Source of the DNA: an uncultured Prevotella sp.
GTDB lineage: Bacteria > Bacteroidota > Bacteroidia > Bacteroidales > Bacteroidaceae
DNA length: 19,739 nt
Direction of reading: 5' to 3'
Assembly (NCBI GenBank): GCA_937877685.1
Contig: CALFGU010000014.1
Location: forward strand, 1-19,739
Positions 13,316 to 19,739 of this stretch are shown piece after piece. Numbering within the stretch: the first letter of the stretch is position 1; each line of letters starts with the position of its first letter. The position numbers and the translations under genes are program-made. The notes beneath the pieces are model-generated. The model did no database searches. It saw nothing but the letters and a program-made list of their open reading frames with translations, and had not been told where the DNA came from.

Positions 13316-15847
13316 TTAAAAAAGCACCTTTTTGCCGTTCACAATATAAAGTTTTCCTTTTATAGGAGCAACAACTCGGCGACCGCTAAGGTCGTAGATG
13401 TATGTTTCTTTATCTGCAGTGGTAGTAAGGTCAATGATACTTGTAGTTTCGCCATTTTCAATAATTCTGATGCGTGACAAAGCTACGGGTTCTACTTCCA
13501 CAGGTGAGTCATCGCGGTTTGTAATTGTGAGGTAAAGGCGGAAGGGATTCAAATAAGTTCCTGTAGCCAAAGGTTGCCAAGCGCCAGTAGTAGAGATGGC
13601 AAGACTTTCACTCAAATCCTCAGCACTCTTGCGACTATAGTTACCCGTGATTTCAAAGTTTTGATAAACAGAAGCACAGTTCACCGCATTTTCTTCTGCT
13701 GCATAAAGAACTGCATCTTCAAGTTCGAGCGTCATTTCCTTATCCTCTTCGTTGCGTGCCTTGATTAAGTAAGGATAGTTTGCCTTAAGTGTTCCCGCCT
13801 TAATTTTCACAACTTCCATAGAAAGTTCGTCAATAGTACCGTTGTCGTCATTGTCGTACGAATGTACAGCATTGATGTAAGAAACTTCGTAGTTTTCAGC
13901 CACAGCTTCGTAAGGGATTTTGAAGGGAACGTAGAGTGCGTTCCAATGGAGGTTAGGAAGCGTGCGAGAATAAATAAGAGTATTGACAGGCATATCAAAA
14001 CTGCTGTCATAAATTTCGTAACTTCCGTCAGCAATAGTTTCTAAATCCTTAGCGATATATTTAAGTTCCTTGAAATAAGGTGCCCACGCACTGTAGTCAC
14101 TTCCTGATGGATGATAGAGTATTGCTTCGGGATGAATATCTGTAAATGTTGTAGTTTCAATACTCGGAGATTCGGCAGCATAACTATAAACTTCGGAAAG
14201 TTCTGTGCAACCAGAGAACGCATAGTCACCTATTGTTGTGATGTTTTCAGGAAGAATGATTGAAGAAATACCCTTGCAACATGCAAAGGCATAGTCACCA
14301 ATCTTTATAGTAGCAGTAGGAATTTCTGAATCCTCACATCCCAACACCAATGTGTTAGATGCTGTCTCTATCAAGCAGTTTCCTTCAGCATGATAAGTGA
14401 GATTGTTGTTCGCTACAGTCATCGATGTTATGGGGCAAGCAATAAATGCGCCCCCTTCTACGCAAGTGATGTTTGCGGGAAGTGTCAAATTGGTGAATGT
14501 AGCACATTCGTAGAAAGCACCTTGCTTAATAGTGGTAGCACTTGCAGGTATCAACGAACCATTACAACCTAACACTACTGATGAAGTTGCAGTATGGATA
14601 AGGCAATTGCCTTCGGCAACATAAGAAGCACTACCTGCTTCCACACTGATGGTAGTTAAAGCAGCATAGTTTTTGAAAGCGGAATTTGATACGTAAGTAA
14701 CTCCACTGCCAATATGGAAAGACATTATTTCCTGTGCATAAACGTTCCAAGGAACATTCTCTATTTGATCATAGTCAGGCATTGCTCCCTCCCCAAGCAA
14801 CGACAAAGCTTTTGTTGAAGGGTTATATGTCCATGTAAGATTACCACAAACTCCACCAATTACAATATATTTTGCTACGTCAGACCAATTGTTATAATAA
14901 GCATCGTAAGCTTCTGCAGGAACAACCATTACAAATCCTTCTCTATTTTGATAATCATAGAAAGGACGGTGACCTTCAGGAACTGTAGTAGGGAGGCAAA
15001 CTACCATTTCTAATTTTGGATTGTCATCAAATGGATCAAGTCCAATAGAAGTTACTCCTTCGCCAATTACAATCTTTTTCAGATTGGGGCAATGGCTGAG
15101 TGCATTCTGATTTATTGTCGTAACAGAAGACGGGATAACCACCTCAGTTACCCCTATATAATTGAAGCCACCAAATACGGTCAAACCTTCTTCTAAAATA
15201 ATTTCAGTTAATCCATACAAATGACTAAAGGCTCCATCTCCAATTTCTGTAACCGTACTGGGGATGGTGATGGATTTTAATTTGGTACTATTGTCATTAA
15301 CATGTTGTCTGAAAGCATTTTGACCAATTGATTGTAAGCCATTGTTAAGTGTTATTTTCTCTAAATTCTTACAACGTTCAAACGCACTCGCTCCGATGGT
15401 TTTAACTGTTCCTGGAATCTCAATAGAAGTAAGATTGATACACTCGAAAAAAGCGCTTTGACCAATAGATTCTAATGTACTGGGAAAAGAATATGTCTTG
15501 ACCTTAGAGCCATTCATAGCACTGGCACTTAAGTGGGTAACCCCTTCACCGATTTCTATATGGGTTATATAATCCCACCAATCTCTCCAGGGACGGTTGT
15601 TGTAACCAAATTGCATATGATATCCTTCAACCATAGGTCCGCTTCCTTCAATAAACAAAGTGTAAGTTACGGGTTCATCTTCAGTCTTATTTATAAGATT
15701 ATTGGCTTCGACTCTCCATCTCACATTTTGCCCTTCATTAATGTTAGGATCCCCACAAAAACCAGAATAATCTACAGCTTTTGCCACAAAAGGCATTAAC
15801 GCCATCACCAAAAAGGTGAAAGTAAAAGTTGATACTTTTGGTTTCAT
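13316..15847 (-). CDS. BspA-like leucine-rich-repeat surface protein
   Basis: The 843-aa protein has a signal peptide (MKPKVSTFTFTFLVMALMPFVAKA). It carries two arrays of LRR_5/BspA-type repeats, about residues 80-300 and 380-590, with units such as LTSIEIPGTVKTIGASAF and ITTIGDYAFSGCTELSEV. An internal unit CGNLTWTYNPSTKALSLLGEGAMPDY starts the second array, echoing the N-terminal TYTLFIEGSGPMVEGY. A beta-rich region (about 600-800) follows, and the end is IYDLSGRRVVAPIKGKLYIVNGKKVLF-like. That is a tail of Prevotella cell-surface proteins probably recognised for type IX export. BspA-type proteins bind host matrix or other bacteria; the ligand here is unknown. A structured leader with a terminator lies 70-390 nt upstream. 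Base composition is more AT-rich than the housekeeping genes. Confidence 0.88.
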   Translation of the reverse strand: MKPKVSTFTFTFLVMALMPFVAKAVDYSGFCGDPNINEGQNVRWRVEANNLINKTEDEPVTYTLFIEGSGPMVEGYHMQFGYNNRPWRDWWDYITHIEIGEGVTHLSASAMNGSKVKTYSFPSTLESIGQSAFFECINLTSIEIPGTVKTIGASAFERCKNLEKITLNNGLQSIGQNAFRQHVNDNSTKLKSITIPSTVTEIGDGAFSHLYGLTEIILEEGLTVFGGFNYIGVTEVVIPSSVTTINQNALSHCPNLKKIVIGEGVTSIGLDPFDDNPKLEMVVCLPTTVPEGHRPFYDYQNREGFVMVVPAEAYDAYYNNWSDVAKYIVIGGVCGNLTWTYNPSTKALSLLGEGAMPDYDQIENVPWNVYAQEIMSFHIGSGVTYVSNSAFKNYAALTTISVEAGSASYVAEGNCLIHTATSSVVLGCNGSLIPASATTIKQGAFYECATFTNLTLPANITCVEGGAFIACPITSMTVANNNLTYHAEGNCLIETASNTLVLGCEDSEIPTATIKIGDYAFACCKGISSIILPENITTIGDYAFSGCTELSEVYSYAAESPSIETTTFTDIHPEAILYHPSGSDYSAWAPYFKELKYIAKDLETIADGSYEIYDSSFDMPVNTLIYSRTLPNLHWNALYVPFKIPYEAVAENYEVSYINAVHSYDNDDNGTIDELSMEVVKIKAGTLKANYPYLIKARNEEDKEMTLELEDAVLYAAEENAVNCASVYQNFEITGNYSRKSAEDLSESLAISTTGAWQPLATGTYLNPFRLYLTITNRDDSPVEVEPVALSRIRIIENGETTSIIDLTTTADKETYIYDLSGRRVVAPIKGKLYIVNGKKVLF

Positions 15848-15918
15848 AATTTTAAAATAATAGCATTATGACTCCAATAACGCACCTTGTTTTTTAAAAA
15901 GTGGAATGACATATATAT

Positions 15919-15958
15919 AAAAAAAAACGTGGAGCCTTCTCTGTCACTCGTTCCACGT
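15919..15958 (-). terminator. Rho-independent terminator upstream of the BspA-like gene
   Basis: On the minus strand ACGTGGA (15958-15952) pairs with TCCACGT (15933-15927) around an 18-nt loop, followed directly by nine T residues (15927-15919). It lies 71 nt before the BspA-like start, so it either ends a separate RNA or attenuates that gene. Confidence 0.8.
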
Positions 15959-16234
15959 AGTAAAGGCTCTGGCATTGCCTAAGTTGTCGAAACGAGCAAC
16001 GCCGAAAGCCCCACAATGATGTATATAGCAAATATACCTCACTTTACTATTATTTCTAATAGCTAATGAGGACAGTGCATAAACACCACATGAGACGTTC
16101 CCGTTGCTTTGTTTTTGACAACTTTGTATGAACTGCCAGATTCTTACTACGTCGAAATCAAAGCGTACAGATACGCCTTATTTATATAAAGGTCTTACTT
16201 TGCTTATTCCCTTATTAGGGTTCGCATGGATAAG
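15919..16234 (-). ncRNA. Candidate structured RNA or attenuator leader, about 315 nt, upstream of the BspA-like gene
   Basis: An exact -7 element (TAATTTTG, minus 16248-16241) predicts a start near 16234. Downstream the minus strand has successive hairpins. One is GCGTA-TCTG-TACGC. One is CCTCATT/AGTGAGG enclosing CTATTA-GAAA-TAATAG. One is GTATAT/ATATAC. One is a long stem at 16010-15965 (GGCTTT/AGAGCC plus GGCGTTGC/GCAATGCC), and the last is the terminator. The segment 15969-15963 (GAGCCTT) can pair either in the long stem or with AAGGCTC at 15938-15932, which conflicts with the terminator. No tmRNA, RNase P, SRP or known riboswitch signature was recognised. It may be a trans-acting RNA or a cis-attenuator. 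Confidence 0.5.
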
Positions 16235-16240
16235 ACTTTG

Positions 16241-16248
16241 CAAAATTA
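16241..16248 (-). promoter_or_regulatory. -7 promoter element for the structured leader
   Basis: The minus strand reads TAATTTTG, an exact TAnnTTTG match. It is the only exact match I saw in the gap on this strand before the BspA-like start at 15847. No -33 TTTG is visible. Confidence 0.4.
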
Positions 16249-16269
16249 GATAAAAAATATAACATTTGG

Positions 16270-16799
16270 GAAAGAATCAAGAGGAATGTGGTTTATATAG
16301 GAAAGAAGTGGTTTTTAGGGATGATTTGTAGTGAATAGTTTTGGCAATAAATTAGGAGTTAACCCAGAAAAATACATGATACTCCTTTGCCCTATCTGAA
16401 GGGAGTACTCTGATTTTATGTGGGGTTATAATCATACCCCCTCCCCGCTTTGCGGTAATTCCCCTATCTTAATAGAATAGCGTAGATTGATATTCCCGTT
16501 AGAAAATTCGTTGAATAACCATTATAGAAAACTGTTAGTAAACAGAGAAAATTACATTCCGAATTCCCTGTATGAATATATAAATAAACGAGACGGGCAA
16601 CCTAAATTGTCCGTCTCGTTATTATTTATCCCCACTACTTTAATACCCCAAAAAGAGTTATAAAGAAAACGAAAAGATATACTATTTTTTCGTTTTAAAC
16701 CTTAAACTCGGCGCAGGATAATAGGTAGTGTTTTTGGGGTATGTAATTTAGAGTGATTTACGTCTTTATTTCGTAAAAGAAAAACACTATACATTCATC
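16270..16799. other. Gene-free AT-rich region with several dyads
   Basis: No credible coding frame is seen. It holds small dyads near 16377-16412 and 16420-16460, a 14-bp hairpin at 16587-16620, and inverted repeats ATACCCCAAAAA (16643-16654) / TTTTTGGGGTAT (16731-16742) and TAGTGTTTTT (16726-16735) / AAAAACACTA (16780-16789). The last may help end the YhcG-family transcript, whose stop is at 16800. No insertion-sequence gene is present. Confidence 0.5.
16587..16620. terminator. Hairpin, possible bidirectional terminator
   Basis: A 14-bp stem AACGAGACGGGCAA (16587-16600) / TTGTCCGTCTCGTT (16607-16620) has a 6-nt loop and one G-U pair. The flanks are AT-rich (ATTATTTA) rather than pure U-runs. 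It is 180 nt beyond the YhcG-family gene stop on the minus strand. Confidence 0.55.
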
Positions 16800-17861
16800 T
16801 TAAAGTTCTACTCCAGTTTCTCCATTTCCATGTTGTAATGCGAATATGGCTTTTTGTTGTTCAATTTCACAACGTAGTTCTTCTTTAGAGGGTAAGCAGG
16901 GGAGGTATTTTGACATGTAGATATTCTTAGTGTCATTTAATAAGTATTTAGCTATGTCTGCGTCAGTTTCAGAGCAAAGAACTATTCCGAGTGTAGGATT
17001 ATCGTCTTCCCCTTTCACGAGTTTGTCAAACATATTTACATACATTTCCATTTGTCCTATATCTTCATGTGCAATAGTCCCAACTTTTAGGTCTATAAGC
17101 ATAAAACACTTTAACTTGAAGTTATAGAACACCAAGTCTATAAAGTAGTCTTTTTTTTCGGTGCGTACTAATTTCTGTCTTTCCACAAACGAAAAACCTT
17201 TACCTAATTCAAGCAGGAAACTTTCCAATTTATCAAGGATGGCTTTTTCCAGTTCCTTTTCTTGATATGACTTAGCGGGACCAATTCCCAGAAACTCAGT
17301 GACAATAGGATTTTTAATAAACTCTAATTTATCTTTATCAAAATCTTGTGTTAATGCTTTCATTTCTTGTACTACGGGTTCTTTGTGTTGAGACATCAAC
17401 AAGCGTTCGTAATACATTGTAGCAATGTTGCGATTAAGCGTAGCATAACTCCACATTTGCTCTGAAGCTTCTTTCAAATACCAATTACGGGCATCTTCGT
17501 TGGACACACTGAGCAATCGCTTATAATGTGACCACGTCAATATTCCACACGGTGTGGGGAATTTTTCAGAAAAGGTTATGTAGAATTGTCTAAAGTAGTA
17601 CAATTGATTCACGGAGAACCCCTTTCCATACTCTTCCGTTAGCGATTTGGAAAGTTGCTTTAAGAGTTGTTTCCCGTAGTCGGCTCTGACTTTACCATTC
17701 TGTTCTTCTTCAACAATTCTTTTACCTAATTGCCAGTATGCTTGAACCATTGATTGGTTAATGGCTGTGTAGGCTTGTCGTCTTGCTGTATCTATAATCT
17801 GCCTCACGTCACTTAGAAAGTTAGTGAAGGCAGGAACTATTTGATATTCTTGAATAGTCAT
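16800..17861 (-). CDS. YhcG/DUF1016 family PD-(D/E)XK nuclease-domain protein
   Basis: The 353-aa protein has the DUF1016 N-terminal region (about 10-160: AYWQLGKRIVEEEQNG, RADYGKQLLKQLSKSL, GFSVNQLYYFRQFY, LTWSHYKRLL). It also has a C-terminal PD-(D/E)XK-like domain (about 185-330) with FIKNPIVTEFLG, GFSFVERQKLV, DYFIDLVFYN and CFMLIDLKVG. The Asp of FIDLVFY and the D-x-K of IDLK are the likely catalytic residues; most relatives have E-x-K. The family is widespread, often found in accessory DNA or near restriction and defence genes, and its role is not settled. Its start is only 35 nt after the polA stop, so it may be co-transcribed, but it is clearly more AT-rich than polA, suggesting acquisition. 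Length is normal for the family. Confidence 0.87.
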   Translation of the reverse strand: MTIQEYQIVPAFTNFLSDVRQIIDTARRQAYTAINQSMVQAYWQLGKRIVEEEQNGKVRADYGKQLLKQLSKSLTEEYGKGFSVNQLYYFRQFYITFSEKFPTPCGILTWSHYKRLLSVSNEDARNWYLKEASEQMWSYATLNRNIATMYYERLLMSQHKEPVVQEMKALTQDFDKDKLEFIKNPIVTEFLGIGPAKSYQEKELEKAILDKLESFLLELGKGFSFVERQKLVRTEKKDYFIDLVFYNFKLKCFMLIDLKVGTIAHEDIGQMEMYVNMFDKLVKGEDDNPTLGIVLCSETDADIAKYLLNDTKNIYMSKYLPCLPSKEELRCEIEQQKAIFALQHGNGETGVEL

Positions 17862-17896
17862 CTGTAGTATGGCTTTATTTATGTATTACGCTCCCC

Positions 17897-19739
17897 TTAA
17901 TGCGCCTCTAACCAATTCTCCCCTACCCCACATTCTGCCACGAGAGGCACTTGCATGGTGTAGGCACTTTCCATTTCTTCCACAACAATCTTGCGGATGG
18001 TGTCGAGTTCCTCGGGGAGGACGCTGAAGTTGAGTTCGTCGTGCACCTGCAGAATCATTTTGGACTTCACTCCCTCACGGCGCATGCGGTCGGCAATGCG
18101 AATCATGGCGATTTTGATAATGTCGGCAGCAGTTCCCTGAATGGGGGCATTGATAGCGTTGCGTTCGGCATAACCTCTAACCACGGAGTTGGCAGAATTG
18201 ATATCCGAAAGATAGCGTCGGCGCCCAAAGTCGGTAAGGATATACCCACGGTCGCGCGCAAGGTCGATGCTTTTGTCCATGTATTCCTTCACGGCGGGAT
18301 AGGGGAGGAAGTAGTTTTCGATTAACTCCTTTGCCTCCGTGCGACTCACGCCCATGCGTTCCGCTAAGCCGAATGCCGAGATGCCATAGATGATACCGAA
18401 GTTCGCCGTCTTGGCTTTGCGACGCTCATCTTTGGTCACTTCTTCCAAGGGTTTCTTAAATATCTTCGCAGCAGTGGCGGCGTGGATGTCATTGCCCTCA
18501 CGGAAGGCCTCAACAAGGTTTTTGTCGCCCGAAAGATGCGCCATGATGCGCAATTCTATCTGAGAATAGTCGGCGGAGAAGAATACGTGACCCGGTTCTG
18601 GCACAAAGGTGCGACGGATTTCCTTACCGTCGTCATCGCGAATAGGAATGTTTTGCAAGTTAGGGTTTGACGACGACAAGCGTCCCGTTGCCGTAACTGC
18701 CTGATTGAAGGAGGTGTGAATGTGTCCCGTAGTGGGATTGATCAATTTTGGAAGCGCCTCGATGTAGGTAGAAAGGAGTTTCTTCAAACCTCTGTGTTGC
18801 AAGATTTTCTCCACAATGGGGTGCTTGGACTTGAGTTTTTCAAGTTCCTCTTCCGAAGTGGAATACTGCCCCGTCTTGGTCTTTTTCACCTTCTGCGCTA
18901 ACTGGAGTTCGCCAAAGAGCACCTCGCCCACCTGTCGGGGAGAGGTGATGGTGAAGGCGTGACCCGCGAGTTCGTAAATCTCATTCTCGAGCGCCGCCAA
19001 CCGTTCCATGAACAAGCGTCCCGTACTTTCGATGGCATCTGTGTCGAGCACGACACCCGTCAGCTCCATCTCTGCCAACACAGGCAGAAGGGGCATTTCG
19101 ATTTCGCGGAACACGCGCTCCACATCGTATTGTTGCATCTCCGCTTCAAGAAGGGGTTTCAACTGGAGCGTAATGTCGGCATCCTCGCAGGCATAGTCGC
19201 AAATCTCACGGGGAGAGAGGTCGCCCATAGAGCGTTGGTTTTTGCCGCGTGCGCCGATGAGTTCGTCGATGTGGATAGTCTTGTACTTCAGATAGACTTC
19301 CGCCATGTAGTCCATGCCGTGGCGCATTTCGGGTTGCACAACGTAGTGCGCCAACATGGTATCGAAGAGCGGACCTTCAAGAGTTACGCCCCACTGCCTC
19401 ATAACGAGCATGTCGTACTTCATGTTCTGTCCTACCTTTTCGATAGTGGGGGCGGAGAAGAAGGGGCGGAAGATGTCCACTCTGCGTTGTGCTTCCTCGC
19501 GGTCGGCAGGGACGGCGACGTAATAGGCAGTGCCAGGCGCCGTGGCGAAACTCATGCCCACAAGGCGGGCATCAAGGGCGTTGAGCGAGGTGGTTTCGGT
19601 GTCGAATGCCACACAGGTGTGCTTCAACAATTCTTCCACGAGCGCCAAAGCGGCAGCGTCGGAATCGACCAACTGATACGTGTGGGGCACGTCGGCAAGT
19701 GTTTTCAGCGAAGTCTCAAAGAGGTCCAACTGGGTGGGC
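17897..19739 (-). CDS. polA: DNA polymerase I, 3'-5' exonuclease and polymerase domains, 5' end outside window
   Basis: The minus-strand frame is open to the window edge (residues P-T-Q precede a TTG at 19729), so the true start and the 5'-nuclease domain, about 300 residues in full-length relatives, lie outside. The visible 614 codons have proofreading motifs Exo I FDTETTSL, Exo II GQNMKYDMLV and Exo III YACEDADITL with their acidic residues intact. The polymerase motifs are A (FFSADYSQIELRIMAHLSGD), B (RRKAKTANFGIIYG) and C (LQVHDELNFSV). The enzyme fills gaps in replication and excision repair and removes primers. The stop TAA is at 17897-17899, and the YhcG-family gene follows 35 nt later. 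Confidence 0.96.
   Translation of the reverse strand, partial: PTQLDLFETSLKTLADVPHTYQLVDSDAAALALVEELLKHTCVAFDTETTSLNALDARLVGMSFATAPGTAYYVAVPADREEAQRRVDIFRPFFSAPTIEKVGQNMKYDMLVMRQWGVTLEGPLFDTMLAHYVVQPEMRHGMDYMAEVYLKYKTIHIDELIGARGKNQRSMGDLSPREICDYACEDADITLQLKPLLEAEMQQYDVERVFREIEMPLLPVLAEMELTGVVLDTDAIESTGRLFMERLAALENEIYELAGHAFTITSPRQVGEVLFGELQLAQKVKKTKTGQYSTSEEELEKLKSKHPIVEKILQHRGLKKLLSTYIEALPKLINPTTGHIHTSFNQAVTATGRLSSSNPNLQNIPIRDDDGKEIRRTFVPEPGHVFFSADYSQIELRIMAHLSGDKNLVEAFREGNDIHAATAAKIFKKPLEEVTKDERRKAKTANFGIIYGISAFGLAERMGVSRTEAKELIENYFLPYPAVKEYMDKSIDLARDRGYILTDFGRRRYLSDINSANSVVRGYAERNAINAPIQGTAADIIKIAMIRIADRMRREGVKSKMILQVHDELNFSVLPEELDTIRKIVVEEMESAYTMQVPLVAECGVGENWLEAH

Noticed and set aside
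15919..16234. tmRNA, RNase P, SRP or 6S RNA
   Set aside because: I looked for the tmRNA T-loop and CCA end, the RNase P GAGGAAAGTCC core and the SRP GGAAGGAAGC motif and saw none. A closing 5'-3' stem as in 6S RNA was not found.
17897..19729. A complete short polA beginning at the TTG at 19729
   Set aside because: The frame continues upstream to the window edge and the 5'-nuclease domain is expected there, so the gene is treated as truncated by the window.
1..19739. CRISPR arrays, tRNA or rRNA genes, insertion sequences
   Set aside because: No regularly spaced repeats, cloverleaf sequences, ribosomal RNA segments or transposase motifs were seen on either strand.

Overview
The window looks like chromosomal DNA from a Bacteroidales bacterium, most likely Prevotella-like. 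The evidence is as follows. Several starts are preceded by the Bacteroidetes -7 promoter element TAnnTTTG. Start codons lack Shine-Dalgarno sequences. There is a nucleoside kinase with an N-terminal synthetase-like region, a CHU_C/type IX secretion sorting domain, and a BspA-type leucine-rich-repeat protein with a Prevotella-like YDLSGRRV tail. No tRNA, rRNA, CRISPR array or insertion sequence was seen.

Layout. 1-1457 is a nucleoside kinase (minus strand), cut by the window edge. 1458-2133 is a gene-free gap between divergent genes. It holds an AT-rich tract, two perfect and several one-mismatch DnaA boxes and a perfect palindromic motif, and is a good candidate for oriC. 2134-5936 is a plus-strand run: tcdA (tRNA ct6A dehydratase), an LtaS-like membrane sulfatase-fold enzyme and a glycosyltransferase. 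6039-7581 is a minus-strand pair: a lipoprotein metallophosphoesterase overlapping a predicted outer-membrane protein. 7863-8279 is tsaE, which acts earlier in the same tRNA-A37 modification pathway as tcdA. 8280-8716 holds two terminators, a 21-bp tandem repeat and a possible small RNA. 8717-10693 is a secreted sialidase, divergent from a methyltransferase with a THUMP-like C-terminus (10940-12112), followed by a CHU_C-domain exported protein. 13028-13189 is an unannotated 53-codon gene with its own promoter and terminator. 13316-15847 is a large BspA-like surface protein. Its upstream region (about 15919-16234) looks like a structured RNA with a terminator and a competing pairing. 16800-17861 is a YhcG/DUF1016 PD-(D/E)XK nuclease-family protein, and 17897-19739 is the 3'-exonuclease and polymerase part of DNA polymerase I, running off the right edge.

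Functional themes are tRNA A37 maturation (tsaE, tcdA), envelope and surface functions (LtaS-like enzyme, glycosyltransferase, outer-membrane protein, CHU_C protein, BspA-like protein, sialidase) and DNA replication (candidate origin, polA). The least conventional items are the candidate origin, the 53-aa gene and the attenuator-like RNA ahead of the BspA-like gene. All functional calls come from reading the sequence, with no database search.
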